Notes under the pieces: model-generated
Seen by the model: the letters and a program-made list of their open reading frames with translations, nothing else
Told to the model about the DNA's origin: nothing
Database searches by the model: none
Part shown: piece by piece, positions 40,134 to 48,167 of the stretch
Layout: each line of letters begins with the position of its first letter
Position numbering within the stretch: position 1 is the stretch's first letter
Source: SURF-21 sp964462595
Lineage (GTDB): Bacteria > Actinomycetota > Geothermincolia > Geothermincolales > RBG-13-55-18
DNA length: 64,000 nucleotides
NCBI GenBank assembly: GCA_964462595.1
Contig: CAYWXM010000032.1
Coordinates: 1 to 64,000, forward strand
Direction: 5' to 3'
Translations under genes and position numbers: made by a program

Positions 40134-41576
40134 TTACAGGCCTCCGATGGTCTCCACCAGCCTGGCGGTGGTGACCACCGGGCCGATGAGGCGGTCGAAG
40201 CGGGCCAGGGCAAGGTCGTGGTCCTCCCGGCTGGAGGTGGCGCAGGCGTCCGAGGCTACGATGGTAAAGAATCCCAGGTCCGATGCCTGGCGTACCGTGC
40301 TCTCCACGCAGAAGTCGGTGAGGAAACCGCTGACGATGAGGGTATCTATGCCCAGGTCGTTCAGATACCTGCGCAGGGCGGTGCCCTCGAAGGCGCTCCA
40401 GCCCGGCTTCTCTATCACCAGCTCGCCCTCTGCGATGAAGGGCTTCAGCTCGTCGTAGATGTCGGTATCCCAGGTGCCGCCGAGAAAAGCGTCCGGCAGC
40501 GCGCCGTGGACGAGGTCCATCATCTTCGCGTCGAAAGTGCCGGGGAAGATATCCCCGCCCTCCGCCAGGCGGTTCTGCTTGATCCAGAAGACGCGGACGC
40601 CCTTCGCGCGGCAGGCCTCCAACAGCCTCTTCACGTTCTCCACCGCGCCGGTCTCCTTCGCCTGCTTCCAGGCGCCAACGAAGGCCAGGCTCCCCTCCTC
40701 GTGCAGGTTGTCGTTTTGTGCGTCCACCACCAGGAAGGCGGTCTTCCCCGCCTTGACGTAGGCGGGCCACTCCACGATATCGTTGAGGGAGATGCCCTTG
40801 CCCAGGCTCTCCCCCACCTGCTGCAGGTCGAAGGAACGCGGTTCCGTGGGCGGGGGCGGTACCTCGTATTCCTCCAGCAGAGCCAGAATGCCGCCGGTGT
40901 CGATCACCGGGCCGATGAGTCTTTCCAGCCGCTGCAAGCACTTGTCGTGCAGTTCCTGGCTCTCGGTGGCGCAGGCGTCGGAGACGGTGGCCGCGAGCAG
41001 GCCGCGGTCACAGGCCGAGCGCACCGTGGCCTCCACGCAGAAGTCCGTGAGCACACCGGTGACGATGAGCGCCCGCGTGCCCAGGCTCTTCAGCAGCTTG
41101 TCCAGGTTGGTGCCCTCGAACATGCACGAGCCGTGCTTGCCCAGCACGATGTCGCGCCCGTCCATGGCCTCGAGCAGCTCGTCGTAGATCTCCGTCTCCC
41201 AGGTGTCCTGCATGAAGGCGTTGGGGATGATGGTGCGGATGAGAGACAGCAGGTCGCCGTCGAAGGTGCCGGGGAAGACGTCCCTCCCGCCAGCCATGCG
41301 GTACTGCTTGGCCCAGATCACCGGGATGCCCCGCCCGCGGCAGGCGGCGATGACCCGCTTCATGTTGTCCACGGCCCCGTTCTCGCGCGCGTGCTTCCAC
41401 ACGTTCCAGAAAGACAGGGTACCCTTCTCGTCCAGGACGTCGTTCTGGGGGTCGATCACCAGCAATGCCGCCGGGGCACGCTTGAAGTAGTCCTTCCAGC
41501 CCGCCAGCTCGTATAAGGAATATTTATCCAGTATCTCTCCGGGGTCCTTCATCCCCATGTCCTGCATTTCCGCCAT
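40134..41576 (-). CDS. Tandem isochorismatase-family cysteine hydrolase
   Basis: This 480-residue protein consists of two full isochorismatase-like domains. The first (about 30-235) has D42 (VIDPQND), K147 and C180 (GVLTDFCVEATV); the second (about 272-480) has D285 (VVDAQND), K390 and C423 (GFLTDFCVESTV). Both Asp-Lys-Cys triads are intact, so neither half is obviously dead. Family members hydrolyse amides (nicotinamide, N-carbamoyl compounds) or vinyl ethers. It is the last gene of an operon with a PaaK-like CoA ligase and an amidohydrolase-type protein under a likely TetR operator, which suggests an amide or carbamoyl compound is freed before CoA activation. Fusion of two complete domains is unusual. 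Confidence 0.85.
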   Translation of the reverse strand: MAEMQDMGMKDPGEILDKYSLYELAGWKDYFKRAPAALLVIDPQNDVLDEKGTLSFWNVWKHARENGAVDNMKRVIAACRGRGIPVIWAKQYRMAGGRDVFPGTFDGDLLSLIRTIIPNAFMQDTWETEIYDELLEAMDGRDIVLGKHGSCMFEGTNLDKLLKSLGTRALIVTGVLTDFCVEATVRSACDRGLLAATVSDACATESQELHDKCLQRLERLIGPVIDTGGILALLEEYEVPPPPTEPRSFDLQQVGESLGKGISLNDIVEWPAYVKAGKTAFLVVDAQNDNLHEEGSLAFVGAWKQAKETGAVENVKRLLEACRAKGVRVFWIKQNRLAEGGDIFPGTFDAKMMDLVHGALPDAFLGGTWDTDIYDELKPFIAEGELVIEKPGWSAFEGTALRRYLNDLGIDTLIVSGFLTDFCVESTVRQASDLGFFTIVASDACATSSREDHDLALARFDRLIGPVVTTARLVETIGGL

Positions 41577-41605
41577 CTTTCCTTCTCCCTTTCCTCGCTA
41601 GCCGC

Positions 41606-42964
41606 CTATTCCCCCTCCTCGTAAAGGCGCTCGAAATATTCTATCTTGTACTCGGAGCGCGGCAACGTCCCGGGAGGTATCATCTCCACCACCGGGGTGA
41701 AGACCAGCTTCTCGCGCATGGTCTGCCTGATGCGTTCCGCCAGCCCCTGCAGGCTATCCTCCGGGAGGTCCTCGCCATGTTCTATCTTCAGCTCGAGGTT
41801 GGTGTCGATATACGGGCCGGGCTTGCGCAGCACGATGCGGAACTCGCCCGTGGTATCGGGCATGAAGGTGCAGATGACGTCCTTTACCGCGGAGGGGAAG
41901 ACGTTCACCCCCTTGACCTTGAGCATGTCGTCGGTGCGCCCCAGCACGGAGAAGCGGAAAGAGGTGCGGCCGCAGGCACAGGGCGAGGTGAACACCCGCA
42001 CCCAGTCGCGACAGCGGTAGCGCACCACCGGCGTCGCCTCGCGGTCGATGTGGGTATAGACTATCTCCCCCTCCGCGCCGTCCTCCATCTCCACCGGCTC
42101 CAGGGTGGCGGGGTCCACCAGCTCAGCCAGGATGAGGCCCTGGCCGCAGAAGTGCATGCCCTCGCCCTCCCCGCACTCGCTGGCCATGTCCGCGGCCACG
42201 TCGGCCATGCCGTAGAAGCTGCGCGCCGTTATCCCCCATTCCTGCTCGATGCGGTGGCGGTCCTCCTCGGCCATGGCCTCGCCGGCCATGAAACCCTTCT
42301 GGAATCCGAGGTCGCGCGGGTCCATCTTCATCTGGCTCCTCGCGTACTCGGCCAGGAACACCGTGGCCGAGGGGGTGGCGAAGAGCACGGTGGGCTTGAG
42401 GTCCAGGACCAGCTGCATCAGCTTCTCCACCCCGGTGCTGCCCAGTGGGGCGGGGATGACGCAGAAGCCCATAGCCTCGGCGGACACCGCCTCCGAGAGG
42501 CCGCCCACGAAGAGGGTGAAGTTGGCTGGGTTGATGAAGGAATCTCCAGGGCGTATTCCTCCGCACCAGGCATGCCGGGCGAAGAGCTCCTTCCAGTTGT
42601 CCGCGTCGCGTGCGGTGAGGGCCACGTAAATGGGCCTGCCGGTGGTTCCCGAGGTCCCCTGCACGCGCACCACCGAGGTGAAGGGAGCGCAGAGGTGGGC
42701 GCCCAGGCCGCCGTCCTCGGCCTGCGTCTTGCGGATGTCGTCCTTGGTCATAAAGGGAAGCTTGTGGATATCGGCGGTGGTCTTAATGTCCGCGGGTTTC
42801 ACGCCCGCCTCGTCGAACTTCCGCCTGTACAGCGTCGAGTTGTCGTAGATGTAATTGATCTGCCTGCGCAGCTTCCTGGAGTCCAGCTCGGCCAGCAGCG
42901 CCGCAGGCATGGTCTCTATTTCCTCGTTCCAGTATTTCCTGCCCAGGTGGTTCACGGGATGCAC
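41606..42964 (-). CDS. Phenylacetate-CoA ligase (PaaK) family enzyme
   Basis: This 452-residue adenylate-forming enzyme is of the PaaK type: phosphate loop VQGTSGTTGRPIYV (near residue 103), GRTDDMLKVKGVNVFPSAVK near residue 340 and a short C-terminal domain. Such enzymes form the CoA thioester of an aromatic acid using ATP. Start: GTG 42964 is close to AAAGGGG; GTG 42955 has better spacing and is possible. It lies 22 bases after the amidohydrolase gene and 29 bases before the tandem isochorismatase gene, so all three appear cotranscribed. An aryl acetate or similar acid is a reasonable but unproven substrate. Confidence 0.85.
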   Translation of the reverse strand: MHPVNHLGRKYWNEEIETMPAALLAELDSRKLRRQINYIYDNSTLYRRKFDEAGVKPADIKTTADIHKLPFMTKDDIRKTQAEDGGLGAHLCAPFTSVVRVQGTSGTTGRPIYVALTARDADNWKELFARHAWCGGIRPGDSFINPANFTLFVGGLSEAVSAEAMGFCVIPAPLGSTGVEKLMQLVLDLKPTVLFATPSATVFLAEYARSQMKMDPRDLGFQKGFMAGEAMAEEDRHRIEQEWGITARSFYGMADVAADMASECGEGEGMHFCGQGLILAELVDPATLEPVEMEDGAEGEIVYTHIDREATPVVRYRCRDWVRVFTSPCACGRTSFRFSVLGRTDDMLKVKGVNVFPSAVKDVICTFMPDTTGEFRIVLRKPGPYIDTNLELKIEHGEDLPEDSLQGLAERIRQTMREKLVFTPVVEMIPPGTLPRSEYKIEYFERLYEEGE

Positions 42965-42986
42965 CCCCTTTACATGCCAGGCCGGG

Positions 42987-43847
42987 TCACAGCTGCAGCA
43001 ATCGCCTCGCGTTCTCGCCCAGCCACTTGGCCTTCACTTCCTCCTTTATGGGAAGGTTCTTCACGTCCTGCACCGCCTGCTCCAGGGGAAGCAGCGGCCA
43101 GGCGGTGGCGAAGAGCACCTTGTCCTGCAGAACGCTGTTGCCGTAATGGATCAGCGGCTCCCAGCCGGTGTGCTCCATCCCCATGTATTTCTGCCTTATG
43201 CCCGATATCTCTATGTAGACGTTGGGGTGCCTCCAGGCCACCGCCACCATCTCCATCACCCACGGCCACCCGGCGTGGCCGGCTACTATCTTCAGCTCGG
43301 GGAATCTCACCGCCACGCGGTCGAGGTGCAGGGGATGGCCGTACTCCATGGGGATCTGGCGCGAGAAGTTAAACGAGGTATGGATCCAGATGGGGATGTC
43401 CAGCTCCACGCACGTCTCGTAGATTGGATAATACCTCTCGTCGTCCGAGAACATGAGGTGTTCCCAGGGCGATATCATGGCCCCGCGCAGGCCCAGTTTC
43501 TCCACGTTCAGCCGCAGGCTCTCCACCGCGCCCGCACCCTTGTGCGGGTCCACCCCGGCGAAGCCCAGGAAACGCTCCGGGAAGGAACGCACCAGATCCA
43601 CCACGATCTCGTTGGGGACCTTCTTGGCGAAGGTGGTCTCCTGGTCCTCGCCCAGCAGCACGGCGACGTCTATGCCCGCCGCATCCATCATGGCGATGAA
43701 GTCCTCGGGCTTGAAGTCGCTGATGTAGGCCTCCATGTCGGGGCTCATGGAGTAGATGTCGTAGTAGCCTGCGAGGTGGGGCATGGGCTCCAGCATACCG
43801 AGAAGGACGTCCCGGTGGGGTGGCGAAACGCATAAGTCTATTATCAT
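42987..43847 (-). CDS. Amidohydrolase_2-like protein lacking usual metal ligands
   Basis: This 286-residue TIM-barrel protein resembles the amidohydrolase-related / ACMSD group: MMDAAGIDVAVLLGED, GFAGVDPHKGAGAV, PIWIHTSFN and KIVAGHAGWPWVMEMV. The N-terminal HxH metal motif seen in most members is absent; the equivalent place reads IDLCVSPPH. The Asp of the usual LFGTDYP motif is replaced by Ala (LFATAWPLL). The two His residues in the barrel remain. It may bind metal differently, catalyse a metal-free decarboxylation, or have lost activity. It is the first gene of the TetR-controlled operon, about 275 bases downstream of its promoter. Confidence 0.75.
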   Translation of the reverse strand: MIIDLCVSPPHRDVLLGMLEPMPHLAGYYDIYSMSPDMEAYISDFKPEDFIAMMDAAGIDVAVLLGEDQETTFAKKVPNEIVVDLVRSFPERFLGFAGVDPHKGAGAVESLRLNVEKLGLRGAMISPWEHLMFSDDERYYPIYETCVELDIPIWIHTSFNFSRQIPMEYGHPLHLDRVAVRFPELKIVAGHAGWPWVMEMVAVAWRHPNVYIEISGIRQKYMGMEHTGWEPLIHYGNSVLQDKVLFATAWPLLPLEQAVQDVKNLPIKEEVKAKWLGENARRLLQL

Positions 43848-43975
43848 AGTCCCTCGCCTGCCTTTCGGGAGATGACCCGCCAGCCGCCAGTCCTCTCCGG
43901 CCGCCGGCTTCCATGCTTAAGCATAACGCTTGCGGCAGGTTCACGGATCTCCCGCCTGACGCGAGAGGTCTACGC

Positions 43976-44006
43976 CCATGGCGGCGGCTTCTCGCCGCCG
44001 CCATGG
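43976..44006 (-). promoter_or_regulatory. Long GC hairpin in the operon leader
   Basis: CCATGGCGGCGGC (43976-43988) and its exact reverse complement (43994-44006) enclose the 5-base loop TTCTC. It lies in the long untranslated leader between the promoter at 44140 and the first gene at 43847. It could attenuate or protect the transcript. No U-run follows in the direction of transcription. Confidence 0.5.
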
Positions 44007-44120
44007 AAATCTTCTTTCTCCCGTCCTTTGTAAGAACGCTCCCGCTGGAGCCGCCCTTTCCCCGACCGTCACCCTTTTCCAGACTCTCCGCCCCTTTTCC
44101 CGGAAAGCATTGAAAACAAC

Positions 44121-44138
44121 TGGGTGACCGGTCACCCA
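44121..44138. promoter_or_regulatory. Perfect 18-bp palindrome, likely TetR operator
   Basis: TGGGTGACCGGTCACCCA is fully self-complementary, with the TGACCGGTCA core common among TetR-family sites. It starts two bases after the -10 box of the minus-strand promoter and therefore covers the transcription start. The TetR gene at 44376-45011 is the obvious candidate regulator. Confidence 0.75.
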
Positions 44139-44139
44139 T

Positions 44140-44168
44140 ATTATAACCGCTCCTTTTTTCCCGCGCAA
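44140..44168 (-). promoter_or_regulatory. Sigma70-type promoter of the amidohydrolase-PaaK-isochorismatase operon
   Basis: On the minus strand TTGCGC (44168-44163), a 17-base spacer and TATAAT (44145-44140) form a near-consensus promoter that points toward the amidohydrolase gene. The palindromic operator lies immediately downstream. Confidence 0.7.
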
Positions 44169-44375
44169 CCCCGGAAATGCCTCTGTCGCTTTTATCTACC
44201 GGGCCCCGAGAAAGGATGGTCGGGGTCCCGGCTGCAATGTATACATGCGATGATCCTCAAATGCACACGGGGGCCTCAGGTGCACGTATGCACGGAAACG
44301 TACCTGTGGCCTTCGAGAGCATGTTCCACTGCAGGTCCGCAAGGGTCAACGGGATCTTTTAGAGATGCCGCCGGC

Positions 44376-45011
44376 TCATCTTTTTGCCGTCAGCCCGCCC
44401 AGCATCATGTCCTGCAGGGGTTTATATACCTCGGCGGCGCTCCCCCACCCCTTGAGGAGCTGTTCGTAAAAGGCGATGGTCAATTCGTTCAAGCCCAGGA
44501 GCAGGAAAGCTGCCAGGCGCTTGTCGACCTTGCGGAAGATCTTCTTATCGATACACCGCTCCACCAGTTCCTCCACCAGGTTGGCGTATTCCTCAAGGAC
44601 CTCGGTGGCCGTGCCCACGAACTCGCGGTTACCCCCGAAGAAGGAGGATATCCACAGCTGGGCCAGCTCCTTGTGCTCCACCCCCAGCACTACGTCCAGC
44701 TCGAGGAGTTTCTTTAGCGCGTCCAAGGGGTCTTCTCCTGCTTCCACGATCTCCCTGGCTTTTGCCATCCACACCTCGTTGCTCTCGCGCAGGGCCTGGC
44801 TAAAAAGCTCAGCCTTACTCGGGAAATAGAGGTATATGGTCCCCTTGCCGATGCCGCTCTTCTCGGCGATGACGTTCACGTTGGCGCCCTTGTAACCCTT
44901 GCTCACGAACTCGCGGGCTGCTTCCTTGAGTATCCTGCGCCGTTTGTCCTCCTGGTTGACCCTGCTTCTCTCGGCCACGCTGCGCCCCTTCCCGTTTGTG
45001 ATTATCGCCAT
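44376..45011 (-). CDS. TetR family transcriptional regulator
   Basis: This 211-residue protein has an N-terminal HTH over about residues 20-68 (ILKEAAREFVSKGYKGANVN, then VIAEKSGIGKGTIYLYFPSK) and a helical effector-binding domain. It lies just upstream of the palindrome/promoter at 44121-44168 on the same strand, so it probably represses the three-gene operon and is released by a pathway intermediate such as an acyl-CoA. It might also be read through from the acyl-CoA ligase gene 290 bases upstream. Start ATG 45011 follows AGAGGCG. Confidence 0.85.
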   Translation of the reverse strand: MAIITNGKGRSVAERSRVNQEDKRRRILKEAAREFVSKGYKGANVNVIAEKSGIGKGTIYLYFPSKAELFSQALRESNEVWMAKAREIVEAGEDPLDALKKLLELDVVLGVEHKELAQLWISSFFGGNREFVGTATEVLEEYANLVEELVERCIDKKIFRKVDKRLAAFLLLGLNELTIAFYEQLLKGWGSAAEVYKPLQDMMLGGLTAKR

Positions 45012-45216
45012 CGCCTCTAGGCAAGATTCTACTCCATGCCGCCGACGCTTTCACGCAAGGAGGCCTGGGGGCCAGGTATGGCTTCCGACCGAGCCGAGGG
45101 GGCCCTGCTTCCGGCATGGCAGTTATCATCAGGCCGGGAGGCTGGGGGAGTCAGGACTTGTCATGCCGGTAGTGGTGCCCTTCTTCTCTCGAACGGTTAT
45201 TCCGGCACGCAAGTCG

Positions 45217-45245
45217 CTGACCCCCAGGCCGGGCCGGGGTGTCAG
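45217..45245. repeat. Imperfect REP-like hairpin
   Basis: CTGACCCCCAGGCC and GCCGGGGTGTCAG form an imperfect stem around a small loop, with GGGTGTCAGGCCCGG on one arm, related to the window's REP-like family. It lies between the acyl-CoA ligase and TetR genes and could end transcription of the former. Confidence 0.45.
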
Positions 45246-45301
45246 GCCCGGCTTCGTAGGTGGCGACCCACGACGGGGTAACGAATATGTAAGCGGCTTT
45301 T

Positions 45302-47035
45302 TTAATTCTCGGGGATCTCCATGTCCTGCACCTGCTCCCGCAGCTCGCGCCTGAGCACCTTGCCCGCCTGGCTGGCGGGGATGGCCTCCACCGCCTTGAG
45401 CAGCCGTATCTTCTTGTAGGCGGCAAGCCTGGAGTTGGCGTATTCCAGCAATTCCTCTTCCGTCGCCCCGGCACCCGGCACCAGCTGCACGAAGGCGATG
45501 GGTATCTCCCCTTTGCGCTCGTCCTTCTTCCCCACCACCGCCGACTGGGCGACCGCGGGATGATCGTTTATGACCTCCTCCAGTTCGCGGGGATAGACGT
45601 TGTAGCCCTTGTAGATGAGCATGTCCTTCTTGCGATCCACGATAAACAGGTAGCCGTCCTCGTCGAACTTGCCCACGTCGCCCGTCAGCAGCCAGCCGTC
45701 CTCTTTCAACATCACCGCCGTCTCCTCGGGGTTGTTCCAGAATCCCTTCATGAGCTGCGGGCCCCGCACGCAGACCTCGCCCGCCTCCCCGACATCCAGC
45801 TCCCTGCCGTAATCGTCCGGGTCCACGATCTTCACCTCGGTGTCCGCGACCGGCAGGCCCACCGAGCCCACTTTCATCGCTCCCCTCTCCGGGGGTGAGA
45901 TGGAGACGATGGCCGTCGCCTCGGAGAGGCCGTAGGCCTCGCAGACCACGCCGGAGAATTTCCCCAGCAGCCTCTCCATGAGGTTCAGGGGTATGGGCGC
46001 TCCTCCCGAGGCAACCAGGCGGGTCTCCGACATATCTATCTCGGGATAGAGGGGATGCTCTACCATGGGCACGAAGAGTTGGGGAGCTCCTCCGAAGCAG
46101 GTGGCGCGGTACTTGGGTATGGCCTGCAGGAATTCCTCGGGGTCGAAGCGCGGGAAGACCACCAGGGTGTTTCCGGCCATCAGCTGCATGTTGAGGAAAC
46201 CGAAGGCCCCCATGGCGTGGAACCAGGGCGGCACAACCAGGGACATCTCCAGCCCGCGCCGGAAGGGATGGGCTTCGTCACTGTCACCCTCTTCCCTGGC
46301 CAGGCCTATGATACCGTCCGCGTAGGTGATCTGGCCGCCGGAGAACCAGTAGGAGAGCTGGCAGGAATTAACAATCGTGTTGTAGTGTGTGACCATTATC
46401 CCCTTGGGTGTCCCGGTAGTCCCGCCGGTGTAAGAGATGTGGGCCAGGTCCTCCCTGACGTTGAAGGCGATGTCCGGGGGCTCGGCGGGGTAGTCGCTCA
46501 CCAGCGAGGTGAAATCGATCACTCCCTCGTCGAAGGCTCCCTTGGACAGCTTTTTCACCGCCGCGCTTATGGGCGGGTAACAGTCCGCAAGGCTTACCTC
46601 GATGGCCCTCTTTATGTTCGTCTCGGGGAAGATCTTGCTCGAGGCGGCCCAGAAGAGGTCCAGCCCGATAAATGTCTCCACCCCGGAGTCGACGAGCTGG
46701 AAAACCAGCTCCCGCTCGGAGAGCAGGGGGCTCACGGGCACGAATACCGCCCCCGCCTTCAGCAAGCCGTAGTAAGCGATGGCAAACTGGGGGGAGTTGA
46801 GCAGGTGAAGCGCTACCCTGTCACCTTTCGCCACCCCCAGGTCCGACAAGGCAGCGGCGAAGCGATCGGAGAGGAGATCCAACTCCCTGTAGGTTACCTC
46901 CATACCGGCAAAGACGATGGCGTTGCGCTCCGGCCACTGCAGGGCCGCCGAGCGCACGATCTGGAAGACGGGCACCTCGGGGTAGTCGAGGTTTTTGGCC
47001 ACACCCGCGGGCCAACGCTTGAAGTTCTTGTCCAT
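45302..47035 (-). CDS. Acyl-CoA synthetase (AMP-forming)
   Basis: This 577-residue adenylate-forming ligase is read from ATG 47035, which follows AAGGAGGGGAGATC; the open frame extends further upstream but without such a site. Core motifs are present: ISYTGGTTGTPKGIMVTHYN, VCEAYGLSEAT, WLLTGDVGKFDEDGYLFIVD and DMLIYKGYNVYPRELEEVIN. SQAGKVLRRELR at the C-terminus includes the catalytic Lys. It would activate a fatty or aryl acid to its CoA thioester with ATP. A TetR gene and a CoA-ligase operon follow on the same strand, consistent with carboxylic-acid catabolism. Confidence 0.85.
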   Translation of the reverse strand: MDKNFKRWPAGVAKNLDYPEVPVFQIVRSAALQWPERNAIVFAGMEVTYRELDLLSDRFAAALSDLGVAKGDRVALHLLNSPQFAIAYYGLLKAGAVFVPVSPLLSERELVFQLVDSGVETFIGLDLFWAASSKIFPETNIKRAIEVSLADCYPPISAAVKKLSKGAFDEGVIDFTSLVSDYPAEPPDIAFNVREDLAHISYTGGTTGTPKGIMVTHYNTIVNSCQLSYWFSGGQITYADGIIGLAREEGDSDEAHPFRRGLEMSLVVPPWFHAMGAFGFLNMQLMAGNTLVVFPRFDPEEFLQAIPKYRATCFGGAPQLFVPMVEHPLYPEIDMSETRLVASGGAPIPLNLMERLLGKFSGVVCEAYGLSEATAIVSISPPERGAMKVGSVGLPVADTEVKIVDPDDYGRELDVGEAGEVCVRGPQLMKGFWNNPEETAVMLKEDGWLLTGDVGKFDEDGYLFIVDRKKDMLIYKGYNVYPRELEEVINDHPAVAQSAVVGKKDERKGEIPIAFVQLVPGAGATEEELLEYANSRLAAYKKIRLLKAVEAIPASQAGKVLRRELREQVQDMEIPEN

Positions 47036-47343
47036 GATCTCCCCTCCTTGAAACCGGCTGCCGTGGATGAGCTGCGATGCGGAAACAACAAAGATACGTA
47101 AACGCAATAAGATGATTACCCAAGTAGCGCGCTTAACGCCAGTTGAATCTCTGAACGTGCCGCCGCAGGCCTGCCCGGGGTAAACGGCGTGGGGCTGGAT
47201 CGCGTTGCGTTGACCTGCACCATCGTCCGGGGACGGCACGATATGAGATGTTTACACGAAGCCTGGACCCGGTGTCCCGCGTTCGCGGATGGTGGGGAGC
47301 ACGGGCCGCTCGCCCGCGCCCTACGGAGGTTTACGTGGCTTTT
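47036..47343. other. Intergenic region, nothing recognised
   Basis: About 300 bases between the acyl-CoA ligase and the small basic protein gene. It should hold the promoter for the ligase gene. I see no gene, strong hairpin or repeat here. Confidence 0.35.
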
Positions 47344-47499
47344 CTACCTTTTCTTCTTGCCGTCTTTCTTGCCGTGGCCCCTCCACTTGTCTTTTTCTGA
47401 TTTCTTCCAGTCGGAGATCAGGCCTTCCAGCCTGGGGTCTTTCCTCTGGCCGAACCTGTTGGGCCTATCGTCTTGACGAGCCTGCTCGTCGCTTTTCAT
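47344..47499 (-). CDS. Small highly charged protein (51 residues)
   Basis: ATG 47499 (behind GAGAGGGGATCAG) opens MKSDEQARQDDRPNRFGQRK, continues DPRLEGLISDWKKSEKDKWR and ends in a Lys-rich tail before TAG. Such acidic-then-basic short proteins are not known to me by name. It lies 43 bases downstream of the FKBP gene on the same strand and may be cotranscribed. The good ribosome site and coding-like pattern support a real gene. Confidence 0.55.
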   Translation of the reverse strand: MKSDEQARQDDRPNRFGQRKDPRLEGLISDWKKSEKDKWRGHGKKDGKKKR

Positions 47500-47542
47500 C
47501 TGATCCCCTCTCCCGTTCTGGCATTAATCGCCGGAGGCGGGC

Positions 47543-47980
47543 TTATGCGTCGCCTTCACGTACGTCCTTGATGGTCACTTCAAACCGTAGACTCATACCG
47601 GACAATGGATGGTTGAGGTCTATATTCACGTTCTCTTCATCCATGCCGATGATGAGGAAGTTGATAACCCTGCCGTCATCCGTGCGCCCGGAATATGATG
47701 TGCCGACCTCGAGATCCGGGCCTCCCTGGAAACGATCCTTGGGCACCTGCTGCACCAGGCCGGGATCCCTCAGGCCGTATGCTTCCTCGGGCTTTACCAC
47801 TACTTCCTTGCTGTCTCCAGCCTCCATCCCTTCCAGTTCGCGCTCCAGCCCCGGAATAATAGTCCCCGCACCGAAGACGAAACCCAGCGGCTCGCCCTCG
47901 GGGCTCCTGTCGATGAGCACTCCATCCTCGTCGTAGAGCCGGTAGTCGAAGAAAACAGTCTTGTTCGGCCCTGCTTTCAT
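47543..47980 (-). CDS. FKBP-type peptidyl-prolyl isomerase, SlyD-like
   Basis: This 145-residue protein, read from ATG 47980 with AAAGGGGG upstream, has the SlyD layout: VFFDYRLYDEDGVLIDRSPE at the start, FVFGAGTIIPGLERELEGME as the FKBP core, an insert-in-flap region containing AYGLRDPGLVQQVPKDRF, and NHPLSGMSLRFEVTI near the end. These enzymes speed proline isomerisation and act as chaperones in the cytoplasm. A His/Cys-rich metal-binding tail, found in E. coli SlyD, is absent. Confidence 0.85.
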   Translation of the reverse strand: MKAGPNKTVFFDYRLYDEDGVLIDRSPEGEPLGFVFGAGTIIPGLERELEGMEAGDSKEVVVKPEEAYGLRDPGLVQQVPKDRFQGGPDLEVGTSYSGRTDDGRVINFLIIGMDEENVNIDLNHPLSGMSLRFEVTIKDVREGDA

Positions 47981-48167
47981 CGCTTGCCCCCTTTCACTCC
48001 TTTTCCCGTCCCCTGCAAACAAAAGGCCCAGGCTTTAAAGGCTTGGGTCGTTCGACAACAGCTTTCCTGCAAACCTAAGATTACCTCTTTCCAACTATAA
48101 CATATACGGTCTGCCGGTGCGTGTGGATAAGGCCTCGAGGAGGATGCTTGCTTTCCCGGGACGCGGG

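Noticed and set aside
43976..44006. Intrinsic terminator
   Set aside because: No U-run follows the hairpin in the direction of transcription.
44140..44168. Promoter on the plus strand at the same place
   Set aside because: No gene lies downstream on the plus strand; the consensus boxes read on the minus strand.
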